Shown here one piece after another: positions 16,838 to 25,512 of a DNA stretch of 47,590 nt (within the stretch, counting starts at the first letter, position 1; each line of letters starts with the position of its first letter). A program made the translations under genes and the position numbers. The notes beneath the pieces were generated by a model, which was given only the letters and a program-made list of their open reading frames with translations, was not told where the DNA came from and made no database searches. The stretch comes from Burkholderiaceae bacterium. Lineage in GTDB: Bacteria; Pseudomonadota; Gammaproteobacteria; Burkholderiales; Burkholderiaceae_C. The DNA is taken from NCBI GenBank assembly GCA_031253795.1, contig JAIRVR010000075.1:1-47590 (forward strand), given 5' to 3'.

Positions 16838-18223
16838 ATGGCCAAAGACAAAACCACGTTCACCTGCAATGCCTGTGGCGGCACCAGCCCGCGCTGGCTG
16901 GGCAAATGCCCGGCCTGCGGTGCCTGGAACACCCTGGTCGAGACCCTGGCCGAGCCGTCGGGGGCGGGCAAGAACCGGCTCAGCCAGCCCCAGGGCTATG
17001 CGGGCCTGGCCCATGCCCAGGCCGTGACGCCGCTATCAGCCATCGAGGCCCAGGACGTGGCGCGCACGCCCAGCGGCATCGAGGAACTGGACCGCGTGCT
17101 GGGTGGCGGTGTGGTCGAAGGCGGCGTGGTGCTGATCGGCGGCGACCCCGGCATCGGCAAGTCCACCCTGCTTCTGCAGGCCATGGACGCTCTGCACCGG
17201 CTGGGCCTGCCCACGCTGTACGTCACGGGCGAGGAAAGCGGCGCCCAGGTGGCGCTGCGCTCGCGGCGGCTGGGGCTGGAGGCCAGTCAGGTCAATGTGC
17301 TGGCCGAAATCCAGCTGGAGAAAATCCTGGCCACCATGGAGGCCACGCAGCCGGCCGTGGTGGTCATCGACTCCATCCAGACCGTGTATTCGGACCAGTT
17401 GTCCTCGGCACCCGGCTCGGTGGCCCAGGTGCGCGAATGCGCGGCCCACCTCACGCGCGCGGCCAAGACCACGGGCATCACGGTCATCCTGGTCGGCCAT
17501 GTGACCAAGGAGGGCGCGCTGGCCGGGCCGCGCGTGCTGGAGCACATGGTGGACACGGTGCTGTACTTCGAAGGCGACACGCACAGCAATTTCCGTCTGG
17601 TGCGCGCCATCAAGAACCGCTTTGGCGCCGTCAACGAGATCGGCGTCTTCGCCATGACGGAAAAGGGCCTCAAGGGCGTGACCAATCCCAGCGCCATTTT
17701 CCTGTCCCAGCACAGCGAACCCGTGCCGGGCTCCTGTGTGCTGGTCACGCTCGAAGGCACGCGCCCCATGCTGGTCGAGATACAGGCCTTGGTGGACCAG
17801 GGTGGTCCTGCTCCCCGGCGACTGTCCGTGGGCCTGGATCGCGACCGCCTGGCCATGCTGCTGGCCGTGCTCAGCCGCCACGCGGGCGTGGCCTGCGCCG
17901 ACCAGGACGTGTTCGTCAATGCCGTGGGCGGCGTGCGCATCAGCGAGCCCGCGGCCGACCTGGCCGTCATGCTGTCCATCACCTCCAGCCTGCGCGGCCG
18001 CGCCCTGCCAAAGGGTTTTCTGGCCTTTGGCGAAGTGGGCCTGGCTGGCGAGGTGCGCCCCGCGCCGCGTGGCCAGGAGCGGCTCAAGGAAGCCGCCAAG
18101 CTGGGCTTTTCCATGGCCGTCGTGCCCAAGGCCAACGCGCCCAAGAAGGCCATTCCTGGCCTGACGGTCCACGCGGTCGAGCGGGTGGACGAAGCCATGG
18201 ACATCGTCAGAGGGATGGGCTGA
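16838..18223 (+). CDS. radA: DNA repair protein RadA
   Basis: The 461-residue protein opens with a C4 zinc finger (C10, C13, C24, C27). The RecA-like ATPase follows, with Walker A GGDPGIGKST (K108) and Walker B VVVIDSIQT. The RadA-specific KNRFG motif comes next, then the Lon-protease-like C-terminal domain ending around VERVDEAMDIV. RadA drives branch migration of recombination intermediates. It is divergent from the tRNA gene. An intergenic repeat copy begins directly after its stop. Confidence 0.97.
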   Translation: MAKDKTTFTCNACGGTSPRWLGKCPACGAWNTLVETLAEPSGAGKNRLSQPQGYAGLAHAQAVTPLSAIEAQDVARTPSGIEELDRVLGGGVVEGGVVLIGGDPGIGKSTLLLQAMDALHRLGLPTLYVTGEESGAQVALRSRRLGLEASQVNVLAEIQLEKILATMEATQPAVVVIDSIQTVYSDQLSSAPGSVAQVRECAAHLTRAAKTTGITVILVGHVTKEGALAGPRVLEHMVDTVLYFEGDTHSNFRLVRAIKNRFGAVNEIGVFAMTEKGLKGVTNPSAIFLSQHSEPVPGSCVLVTLEGTRPMLVEIQALVDQGGPAPRRLSVGLDRDRLAMLLAVLSRHAGVACADQDVFVNAVGGVRISEPAADLAVMLSITSSLRGRALPKGFLAFGEVGLAGEVRPAPRGQERLKEAAKLGFSMAVVPKANAPKKAIPGLTVHAVERVDEAMDIVRGMG

Positions 18224-18224
18224 T

Positions 18225-18354
18225 ACCCCCTGAGAGGCTTTGCCGCTTCTCCCTCTCCACTCGCCAAGCGAGGAGGGGGCGTCCGGGCAGCCGGCGACGC
18301 CCTTGCTGCGGGGCGGCGCGGCCGGTCCAGGCCTTTGCCTGGCGTCCCTGGCGC
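18225..18354 (+). repeat. Dispersed intergenic repeat, copy A
   Basis: The stretch begins ACCCCCTGAGAGGCTT, continues with a CCCTCTCC...GAGGAGGGGG inverted part, and contains the core GCGGGGCGGCGCGGCCGG followed by CAGGCCTTTGCCTGGCGTC. The same order of blocks recurs at 43899-44022 (same strand) and 26794-26905 (opposite strand). It sits between radA and the small membrane protein gene; the whole gap is 257 bp. Confidence 0.75.
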
Positions 18355-18480
18355 AAGGCCGCTTGCTGGTGTATTCGCTCCATCCTTTGGCATCCTGATC
18401 GATGGCTTGCCGAGCACTTTGCGGGGGCATACGCACTGTCCGCAGCAGCCCCGTCGCGCCTCCATAAGACAATCGGCGCC

Positions 18481-18897
18481 ATGAATTTGCGCAATATCCT
18501 GATTCCCCTGGGCCTGATCGCCCTGCTGGTGGCGGCGCACCAGTCCTATGGCTGGCTGGGCGTATTTGCCGTGGGCGGTGGCATCGTGATGTGGCTGTTG
18601 CTGCATTTCACGCGCCTGATGTCCATCATGAAAAAGGCCTCCGACCGGCCCATGGGCTATGTGGGCAGCGCCGTCATGCTCAACGTCAAGCTCAAGCCCA
18701 AGGTGTCGTTGATGCATGTGGTGGCCATGACGCGCTCCCTGGGCGAGCGCCTGTCCCCGGAAGGGCAGCAGCCCGAGATCTACCGCTGGACCGACGGCAC
18801 GCAGTCGCATGTGACCTGCGAATTTGCCCATGGCCGCCTCGTCAAGTGGACGCTGGAGCGGCCCCAGCCTGTCGATGAAGAGGCCTCTGCGCCCTAA
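18481..18897 (+). CDS. Small membrane protein of unknown function
   Basis: The 138-residue protein from ATG 18481 has two hydrophobic segments near the N-terminus (about residues 5-21 and 25-42). A soluble, mixed alpha/beta C-terminal part follows, including VKLKPKVSLMHVVAMTRSLGE and a tryptophan-containing end. I do not recognise a named family. No ribosome site is obvious upstream. It is followed 44 bp later by ilvE, so the two might be co-transcribed. Codon use matches its neighbours, which supports it being a real gene. Confidence 0.75.
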   Translation: MNLRNILIPLGLIALLVAAHQSYGWLGVFAVGGGIVMWLLLHFTRLMSIMKKASDRPMGYVGSAVMLNVKLKPKVSLMHVVAMTRSLGERLSPEGQQPEIYRWTDGTQSHVTCEFAHGRLVKWTLERPQPVDEEASAP

Positions 18898-18941
18898 AAT
18901 GGCGGGCTGGTGTTCTGTTCAAAACCCCCAAGGATGTTCCT

Positions 18942-19880
18942 ATGAGCCCCGTTGTTCCTTCGATGGCCGACCGTGACGGCAAGATCTGGATGGATGGCCA
19001 GATGGTGGACTGGCGCGATGCCAAGATCCATGTGCTGACCCATACGCTGCACTATGGCTGCGGCGCCTTTGAAGGTGTGCGGGCCTACAAGACCGAGCAG
19101 GGCACGGCCATCTTCCGCCTGGAAGACCATACCAAGCGCCTGTTCAACAGCGCCAAGATCCTGCGCATGCAGATTCCCTTCACCCAGGACGCCGTGAACC
19201 AGGCCCAGGTGGAAGTGGTCCGTGCCAACCAGCTGGAGTCCTGCTACCTGCGCCCGCTGACCTGGATCGGCGACCGCAAGCTGGGCGTCTCCCCCAAGGG
19301 CAATACCATCCACCTGATGGTGGCGGCCTGGGCCTGGGGGGCCTACCTGGGTGAGGAGGGCATGCAGCGCGGCATCCGCGTCAAGGTGTCCAGCTTCACG
19401 CGCCACCACGTGAATATCACCATGAGCCAAGCCAAGGCGGTGAGCAACTATACGAACTCCATCCTGGCCAACACCGAAGCGCTGGACGATGGTTACGACG
19501 AGGCCATTTTGCTCGATGCCTCCGGCTTCGTCTCCGAAGGCTCGGGCGAGAACATCTTCGTGGTCAAGGACGGCGTGGTCTACACGCCCGACCTGTCGGC
19601 CGGCGCGCTCAACGGCATCACGCGCAATACCGTGATGCACATCTGCAAGGACCTCGGCCTGGAAGTGGTGCAAAAGCGCATCACGCGCGACGAGCTGTAC
19701 ATCGCCGACGAAGTCTTCTTCACCGGCACGGCCGCCGAAGTCACTCCCATCCGCGAGGTGGACCGCATCGCCATCGGCGCCGGCAGCCGCGGTCCCCTGA
19801 CCGAAAAAATCCAGCAGGCCTTCTTTGACATCGTCAACGGCCGCAACCCCAAGTACGCCCACTGGCTGACTCGGGTCTGA
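18942..19880 (+). CDS. ilvE: Branched-chain amino acid aminotransferase
   Basis: The 312-residue class IV aminotransferase starts at ATG 18942, with AAGGA about 8 bp upstream. The pattern HYGCGAFEGVRAY near residue 37, the PLP lysine K165 in SQAKAVSNYTNS, and EGSGENIFVVKDG with GITRNTV are IlvE signatures. It transfers amino groups between glutamate and the branched-chain 2-oxo acids in Ile/Leu/Val synthesis and breakdown. The next gene, a zf-CHCC protein, follows 37 bp later. Confidence 0.96.
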   Translation: MSPVVPSMADRDGKIWMDGQMVDWRDAKIHVLTHTLHYGCGAFEGVRAYKTEQGTAIFRLEDHTKRLFNSAKILRMQIPFTQDAVNQAQVEVVRANQLESCYLRPLTWIGDRKLGVSPKGNTIHLMVAAWAWGAYLGEEGMQRGIRVKVSSFTRHHVNITMSQAKAVSNYTNSILANTEALDDGYDEAILLDASGFVSEGSGENIFVVKDGVVYTPDLSAGALNGITRNTVMHICKDLGLEVVQKRITRDELYIADEVFFTGTAAEVTPIREVDRIAIGAGSRGPLTEKIQQAFFDIVNGRNPKYAHWLTRV

Positions 19881-19917
19881 GCTCCCCATTAGAGACCCAC
19901 GAAAGAGATACGCAAGC

Positions 19918-20127
19918 ATGACAACGAATGCCGCCGTCGAACTGGCCGCCAAGGACCTCAACGCCCAGGGTGGCGTGTTCTGCCCCAGCCCCAAGGCCGA
20001 TATGAAGCTGTGGAACAGCCATCCCAAGGTCTATCTGGATGTGGCCCACACGGGCGAGGCCAAGTGCCCCTACTGCGGCACGCTGTACCGCCTCAAGGCG
20101 GGCGAGGTCTTCGCCGGCGGGCACTGA
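19918..20127 (+). CDS. zf-CHCC domain protein (NDUFS6-like small zinc protein)
   Basis: This 69-residue protein has a single zinc site, C22, H35, C50 and C53 (CPYCGTLYRL), which is the zf-CHCC pattern. The same fold is found in the mitochondrial complex I subunit NDUFS6. In Burkholderiales such a gene commonly follows ilvE and precedes lipopolysaccharide genes, as here. The exact role in bacteria is not established. Confidence 0.9.
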   Translation: MTTNAAVELAAKDLNAQGGVFCPSPKADMKLWNSHPKVYLDVAHTGEAKCPYCGTLYRLKAGEVFAGGH

Positions 20128-20129
20128 AC

Positions 20130-20151
20130 GAAGCGGGCTGAGGCCCGCTTC
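20130..20151. terminator. Inverted repeat between convergent genes, possible terminator
   Basis: GAAGCGGGC (20130-20138) pairs with GCCCGCTTC (20143-20151) around a 4-nt loop. There is no proper T-run on the plus strand, so termination here is plausible but not certain. It separates the zf-CHCC gene from the convergent glycosyltransferase gene. Confidence 0.5.
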
Positions 20152-20156
20152 TCACA

Positions 20157-21098
20157 TCAGCGTGACGACAGCGCACGGCTCCACAGGCTGTGCGGCGCGG
20201 CACCGCCGTGCAGCTCCAGCAATTGTGTGAAGTGGCGGCGCTCGCCACCACGCAGTTTGACGATGGGTGCCGGCACCTTGGGCCCAGGCGCCAGGCATAG
20301 CTGGGGGTAGAGCAGATACCACTTCCAACGCAGTGCCGAATGGTAGAAAAATGCCGTATCTTCTGCTTTGAACAGTGTCAGTAAGGCGTCGGGCATGCGG
20401 CGCATCACCCGCTGTGCCGTCACATGGATCAAAAGGTATTCAGGATCGGGAATGCGTTGAAGGACGGCGCTTGCGTCGGGCTGCGCGCGCAACCTCTGCA
20501 AGTAGGCCTGTGTGCCTTCGATGACCAGGGCCTGGTGAAACTCCTTTTGCCATTCCGATACAAAGCGCGAGCCCGCCGGGGCGCAAAATGCCCAGCTCTC
20601 GATGACGGGGTAGCGCAGGTCCTGAGTGAAGCCTTCGAGATAGAAGCCGGTCAGTTCGCCCGACGGGCCGTTCTGGGCGGCCATCCAGTCCGGCGGGCAG
20701 GTCAGCAGTGTCGTGGCATCGAACCAGTAGCCGCCGTGGCGGGCCACGAGGTACAGCCGCAGCCAGTCGGACTGCTTGGTGGGGTGGAGCTGATCGAACT
20801 GCGCGGGCAGGTCGCCGGGGTCCACATGCTCGAGCACATTGTGCGGGCCGACCACGATGACGCGGTGGTCCGGGCATTGCCTGTGCCAGCTGCCCACGCA
20901 CTGCTGGACGAAGGCGTCGAGCTGGGGCTGGTTCCAGTAGGTCCAGAGGATTTTGGGAATTTCCGCGCTTGGCCCACCAGCGGGAGGGGTCGTTCTTGGC
21001 AGGCGCACCGGCTCAGGCATGGTGTAATTCGCGCCGATTTCGGACGGGGCTGCCCATCGGTGGAGCAGCCTGAATAAGACCGCAGGAATTTTTTTCAT
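20157..21098 (-). CDS. Capsular-polysaccharide-type glycosyltransferase (Caps_synth), copy 1
   Basis: The 313-residue protein starts at ATG 21098. It has the Caps_synth/GT32-like core: IPKILWTYWNQ, then SDWLRLYLVARHGGYWFDAT, whose D probably belongs to the metal/nucleotide-sugar site. PVIESWAFCAPAGSRF follows. A short hydrophobic N-terminus may anchor it to the membrane. It is related to the protein at 24554-25504, which shares IP-IW-YWN, SDWLRL, RHGG-W-DA-T and PV-E-W. It is divergent from the O-antigen ligase gene with a 53-bp spacer and likely adds a sugar to a surface polysaccharide. Confidence 0.85.
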   Translation of the reverse strand: MKKIPAVLFRLLHRWAAPSEIGANYTMPEPVRLPRTTPPAGGPSAEIPKILWTYWNQPQLDAFVQQCVGSWHRQCPDHRVIVVGPHNVLEHVDPGDLPAQFDQLHPTKQSDWLRLYLVARHGGYWFDATTLLTCPPDWMAAQNGPSGELTGFYLEGFTQDLRYPVIESWAFCAPAGSRFVSEWQKEFHQALVIEGTQAYLQRLRAQPDASAVLQRIPDPEYLLIHVTAQRVMRRMPDALLTLFKAEDTAFFYHSALRWKWYLLYPQLCLAPGPKVPAPIVKLRGGERRHFTQLLELHGGAAPHSLWSRALSSR

Positions 21099-21151
21099 GG
21101 GCGGATGGAAAGCGGGATGCCCGCATTTTGGGGCAGAAAGTCGCGGTCTTG

Positions 21152-22420
21152 ATGAGTTTTGACAAGTCGAAGCTGCCAGGGTACATCACCACCCTGGCCG
21201 CTGCATTGGTGCCTGCGCTGGCCTTGTGGCTGCGCTCGGGCTATTCCTATGGCGCGGGCCTGATGGTTCTGGGTGCCCTGTGCTTTCTGCCCCGTTGGGT
21301 GGGGCGCAGGCAGTCGCCTGGCACCTGGCTGCTGGCGGTGCTGTTCGTGGCCATGGCGGTGATGTGGTACTTCCTCTCGGCACTGGACGGCGGCACCGGG
21401 GTGTTCGACCGGCCCATGAAGTTCATCCTGGGCGCTGTCAGCCTGCTGTTCGCCATGTGCTACCCGCCAACGGCGCGGATCTTCTTCTGGGGCATACCGA
21501 TTGGCAGCGCGGGAGCGGGCGGCATGGCCCTGTGGCAGGTCTGCGTGCAGGGCATGGAGCGGGCTACCGGCTATACCAATGCCATACAGTGGGGCAACAT
21601 GGCTTTGCTGCTGGCCTGCTTCTCCTGCATCTATGCTGCTTTCTACTGGCGCGATCGCTCCTGGCTCTGGCGCCTGCTGGTGCTGGCGGCTGCCGCCTTG
21701 GGGGCCCTGGCCTCGCTGCTGTCGGGATCGCGCGGTGGCTGGCTGGCCCTGGTGCCGGTGCTGCCCATGCTGATGGTGCTGGTGCGCATGCACCGTCCCG
21801 CCTATTTCGGGCGCCTGCTGGCGGGTTGCGCCTTTTTGCTGGTGGCGCTGGCCGTGGTGGTGGCCTTCATTCCGCGCATCAGCGAACGCGTGGATGAGGT
21901 CTACCGCGATGTGAACACCTATCTGACGGCAGGAAACTCCAACACCTCGCTGGGAACCCGCCTGGAACAGTACCGTCTGGCAGGGCAGATGATCAGCGAA
22001 AAACCCTGGCTGGGCTGGGGAATGCGCGGCTATGTCGACGAAATGCACCGCCGCGTGGATGCTGGAGCCTATGGTCCCTCCATCCGTGAATACAACTTCA
22101 TCCATAACGATTTCCTGGACATCTGGGTCAAGCTCGGGATTCCGGGCGTGTTGCTGCAGGCCGCCCTGTTCATCTCGCTGCTCCTGCTGTTCTGGCCCTC
22201 GCGGCAGCGCATGGCGCTGTGGGCGCCGGGCAGCACGGCCTGGCGCGAAGCCATGCTGCTGCGCGTCATGGGCAGCCTGATGCCCGCCATGTACTTGGCG
22301 TTCGGCATGTCCCAGCAGTTCTTCGTGCACAACAGCGGCATCGTCTTCTTCGTCTTCCTCGTCGTGGGCCTGTGGTCCGCGCTGAATGGTCTGGAAAGGG
22401 CCGCTGGGGCTCCGCGGTGA
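21152..22420 (+). CDS. O-antigen ligase-like membrane protein (Wzy_C family)
   Basis: From ATG 21152 the protein has 422 residues and about ten to twelve membrane helices. The Wzy_C features are LLSGSRGGWLALVP near the middle and, in the large periplasmic loop, SLGTRLEQYRLAGQMI with FIHNDFLDIWVKLGIPG, holding the H of the ligase motif. The family includes WaaL ligases, Wzy polymerases and PglL-type protein glycosylases, and sequence alone does not choose. Neighbouring glycosyltransferases and the ilvE/zf-CHCC context favour a role in LPS or capsule assembly. The next gene overlaps by 4 bp. Confidence 0.88.
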   Translation: MSFDKSKLPGYITTLAAALVPALALWLRSGYSYGAGLMVLGALCFLPRWVGRRQSPGTWLLAVLFVAMAVMWYFLSALDGGTGVFDRPMKFILGAVSLLFAMCYPPTARIFFWGIPIGSAGAGGMALWQVCVQGMERATGYTNAIQWGNMALLLACFSCIYAAFYWRDRSWLWRLLVLAAAALGALASLLSGSRGGWLALVPVLPMLMVLVRMHRPAYFGRLLAGCAFLLVALAVVVAFIPRISERVDEVYRDVNTYLTAGNSNTSLGTRLEQYRLAGQMISEKPWLGWGMRGYVDEMHRRVDAGAYGPSIREYNFIHNDFLDIWVKLGIPGVLLQAALFISLLLLFWPSRQRMALWAPGSTAWREAMLLRVMGSLMPAMYLAFGMSQQFFVHNSGIVFFVFLVVGLWSALNGLERAAGAPR

Positions 22421-23538
22421 CCGATCGCACCGCCAGCGCGCAGCCCCGGGTGCTGCACTTCGTCACAGGGGGCTTCTCGGGGGCTACCCAAGTGGCATTG
22501 GACCTGGTGGCCGCACACCAGGCTTCCGGGCGCTTCCAGTCCAGGCTGGTATTGCGGCGCAAGCGCAATACCTCCGATGAACGCGTGCAAAAGCTGCGTG
22601 ATGGTGGCATCGATGTCGATGTGGTCGCCGGCTGGGCACATGCGGCCACGGTGTGGCAGCTGCGGCGCATCTGCTTGGCCTTTCGGCCGGACATCGTGGT
22701 GGCCCACGGCTACAGCGACCATCTGTGGGGGCGCTACGCGGCCCTGTGGGCAGGCGTGCCCTGCCTGGTGCACGTGGAGCACAACTCGCGCGAGCGCTAC
22801 AACCGCTGGCGGCTGGCCCAGTCGCTGTGGCTGACCGAGCGCACAGCCGCCATCGTCGGTTGTTCGGAGGGCGTAAGGCAAAGCCTGCAGGAGCGCGGCT
22901 TTCCCTCCTCCAAGCTGCTGGCCATCAGCAACGGCATCCGGCTGGAGCCCTATCTGCAGGAGCCCCCCCCGGTGCTGCAGCGCCGACCGGACATCGTCAT
23001 GGCGGCGCGTTTTGCGCGGCAGAAAGACCATGCCACCTTGCTGCGGGCCATGGCCGTGCTGCGCCAGCGTGGCCTGACGCCCACGCTGACCCTGGCCGGT
23101 GGCGGCAAGGCGCGTGCCCAGCAGGCGGCGCAGCGGCTCAGCGCGGAGCTGGGTCTGCAGGACCAGGTGCGGTTCATCGGCCTGTGCAACGATGTGCCCG
23201 GCCTGCTGCGCGCGCATCGGGTGTGCGTGCTGGCCACGCACTACGAGGGCATGCCTCTGTCCCTGCTCGAAGGCATGGCGGCGGGCTGCGTGGTGGTGGG
23301 CAGCCAGGTGGTGGGCGTGCAGGAGGTGGTACGGCCCGGGGACAACGGCCTGCTCGCCAGGCACGCGGACGCCGAGTCGCTGGCCGATGCCCTGCAGCAG
23401 GCGCTGCAGGATGACGACCAGGCCGTCCGGATGGCGTCCAATGCGCGGCGTGAAGCCCTGTCGCATTACAGCCTGCAGCGCATGACCGGGCAGTACGAAG
23501 ATCTGTTCGCGCGCCTGTTGCAAGGAGGCGCTCCATGA
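22417..23538 (+). CDS. Glycosyltransferase family 4 (GT-B)
   Basis: The start is taken as GTG 22417, overlapping the previous stop by 4 bp (GTGA), which gives 373 residues and begins just before the first strand (RVLHFVTGGFSGATQV). The N-terminal half has VAHGYSDHLWGRYAALW and VEHNSRERYNRW. The C-terminal half has AARFARQKDHATLLRA, TLAGGG and the GT4 donor motif EGMPLSLLEGMAAG with VGVQEVV. It transfers an activated sugar to a growing surface glycan in the cytoplasm. It is translationally coupled on both sides. Confidence 0.93.
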   Translation: MTDRTASAQPRVLHFVTGGFSGATQVALDLVAAHQASGRFQSRLVLRRKRNTSDERVQKLRDGGIDVDVVAGWAHAATVWQLRRICLAFRPDIVVAHGYSDHLWGRYAALWAGVPCLVHVEHNSRERYNRWRLAQSLWLTERTAAIVGCSEGVRQSLQERGFPSSKLLAISNGIRLEPYLQEPPPVLQRRPDIVMAARFARQKDHATLLRAMAVLRQRGLTPTLTLAGGGKARAQQAAQRLSAELGLQDQVRFIGLCNDVPGLLRAHRVCVLATHYEGMPLSLLEGMAAGCVVVGSQVVGVQEVVRPGDNGLLARHADAESLADALQQALQDDDQAVRMASNARREALSHYSLQRMTGQYEDLFARLLQGGAP

Positions 23539-24557
23539 CCTGGCTCAGCATTCTGGTGCCCGTCTACAACGTGGCACCCTATCTGGAGGAATGCCTGCAA
23601 TCCGTGCTGGACCAGGCCGGCGATGGCGTACAGGTGCTGGTGCTGGATGACCGCTCCACCGACGGCTCCTGGGAGCTGATGCAGCAACTGGCCCGGCGCT
23701 GGCCCGGACGCCTTCAGCTCATGCGGCACGAGCGCAATGCGGGCCTGAGCGCGGCGCGCAACACCATGATCGATGCAGCCACAGGTGATTACCTGTGGTT
23801 TCTGGATTCCGACGACAAGCTCCTGCCCGACGCCATCGGGGCACTGTCGGATATCGTGCGGCAGCATGCGCCGGACGCTGTGCTCTGCGATTTTTCCGTC
23901 TGGCGCGAGGCTCCGCGCCTGAAGCACCGCCTGCGCGGCGAGGCGCACCGGCACAGCTTCCAGGGGCCGGCACGCCAGCGGCTGCAGGACCGTGGTGCCC
24001 TGCTGGCCGGCTTGCTGCGCACGGGTCAGCTGCATGCCTGGTCCAAGATCTCCCGCCGCAGCCTCTGGGGCGCGGACCTGCGCTTTCCGGCGGGCCGCTA
24101 TTTCGAGGACATGATGACCATGCCGCAGATGGCGCTGCGCTGCGACAGCTTCTACTACTGTCCCCAGCCCTGGGTGGCCTACCGGCAGCGCGGGGACTCC
24201 ATCCTGGCATCGATGACCGCATCCAAGGCCGTGGACCAGTCCGCCGCGCTGGAGCCGCTGGCGCGGGCCCTGCAGGGCGACGCACTGCGCAGCGAGGGGC
24301 GGCTGCAGTTCGCCCTTGCATGCCAGGCCGCGCGCAACCTCATCGGGGCCCTGCGCTTTCTCCGCAGGCAGCAAGCCAGCCTGCCGCCCGCGCAATGTCA
24401 GGCGCTGGCACGGCAGTTCCTGGAAGATTTCGACCGCATTTCCCCGCTGCCCCTGCAGGCGCTGCGCCAGGCCTACGGGCGCCGGGGGATGTGGCTGCGC
24501 GCATGGAAGCTGCGAAGCTGGGAGCGCTGGGCCCGGCAGCAGGGGGAGGCGGCATGA
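23535..24557 (+). CDS. Glycosyltransferase family 2 (GT-A)
   Basis: The 340-residue protein starts at ATG 23535 inside the previous stop (ATGA overlap). It opens with the GT2 core LSILVPVYNVAPYLEECLQS, followed by LDDRSTDGS, NAGLSAARNTMIDAATGDYL and the metal-binding FLDSDD. FEDMMTM supplies the later ED motif. The C-terminal 100 residues are helical and basic. It is part of the surface-polysaccharide operon; the sugar is not predictable. Confidence 0.94.
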   Translation: MTWLSILVPVYNVAPYLEECLQSVLDQAGDGVQVLVLDDRSTDGSWELMQQLARRWPGRLQLMRHERNAGLSAARNTMIDAATGDYLWFLDSDDKLLPDAIGALSDIVRQHAPDAVLCDFSVWREAPRLKHRLRGEAHRHSFQGPARQRLQDRGALLAGLLRTGQLHAWSKISRRSLWGADLRFPAGRYFEDMMTMPQMALRCDSFYYCPQPWVAYRQRGDSILASMTASKAVDQSAALEPLARALQGDALRSEGRLQFALACQAARNLIGALRFLRRQQASLPPAQCQALARQFLEDFDRISPLPLQALRQAYGRRGMWLRAWKLRSWERWARQQGEAA

Positions 24558-25504
24558 AACTGAAGACGCGCGCCGAGCTGTGGCTGGCGGCAGGCATGCG
24601 GCGCTTTTATGAAGCATTTCCACGCCGCCTGGAGCTGGGGCCTGCACAGGACTTCCGCAGCCATGAATTCGGGCCGGTGGCGCCTGTGCCGGCGTCCAAA
24701 TCGATTCCCCGCATCATCTGGGCCTATTGGAACGGCGACTCCGTGCCGCTGCTGGTGCAGCGCTGCTTTGACAACTGGGCCCGGCTGAACCCCGGCTACA
24801 GCCTGCGCATCCTCAACGATGCGCAGTTGCCGCATTACGTGCCGCAGCTGCCCGCGAACCTGCAGCAACTGCCTGTGGCCAAGCGATCGGACTGGCTGCG
24901 GCTGGAGCTGCTGCATCGCCATGGCGGCATCTGGCTGGATGCCAGCACCATCCTCACCGAGCCGCTGGACTGGCTGGTGGAGCAGCAGCAGCGCACCGGT
25001 GCGGACCTGGTGGCCTATTACCTGGAGCGCTACACCCGCGACCCGCAGTTCCCGGTGGTCGAGAACTGGCTGATGGCCGCACCGCCTGGCAGTCCCTTCA
25101 TTGCTGCGCTGCATCGCGAATATGTCGAACAGGTGCTGCCCTGCACGGGAGAGGCCTATATCGCCCGTCTCCAGGAAGCGGGGCTGTACGAACAGCTGCG
25201 CCAGGGCATCGACATGCCGGCCTACTTGAGCATGCATCTGGCCATGCAGCGCGTGCTGCGTGCGGGCGGCAGCTACCGTCTGTGCCTGGCCAGGGCCGAG
25301 GACGGGCCCTTTTTCCTGCACGTGCAGGGCGACTGGGGCCGCACCCCGCTCAAGATCCGCCTGATGTTCTCGCGGGCCGAGCAGGCGCCGGTGCCGCTGA
25401 TCAAGCTGCGTGCGCCCGACCGCAAGAAGCTCGACCATTACCTGGAGCGCGGCCTGTACGTTCCAGGCAGCATCGCCGACCGCTACCTGCCGCGACCGGA
25501 CTGA
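24554..25504 (+). CDS. Capsular-polysaccharide-type glycosyltransferase (Caps_synth), copy 2
   Basis: The 316-residue protein starts at ATG 24554, again with a 4-bp ATGA overlap. The core reads IPRIIWAYWNGD, then AKRSDWLRLELLHRHGGIWLDASTILT, then PVVENWLMAAPPGSPF. The same blocks occur in the same order in the divergent gene at 20157-21098, so the two are paralogues framing the cluster. It is the last gene of the four-gene overlapping operon and ends 8 bp from the convergent histidine kinase gene. Confidence 0.87.
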   Translation: MKLKTRAELWLAAGMRRFYEAFPRRLELGPAQDFRSHEFGPVAPVPASKSIPRIIWAYWNGDSVPLLVQRCFDNWARLNPGYSLRILNDAQLPHYVPQLPANLQQLPVAKRSDWLRLELLHRHGGIWLDASTILTEPLDWLVEQQQRTGADLVAYYLERYTRDPQFPVVENWLMAAPPGSPFIAALHREYVEQVLPCTGEAYIARLQEAGLYEQLRQGIDMPAYLSMHLAMQRVLRAGGSYRLCLARAEDGPFFLHVQGDWGRTPLKIRLMFSRAEQAPVPLIKLRAPDRKKLDHYLERGLYVPGSIADRYLPRPD

Positions 25505-25512
25505 GCAGGGGC

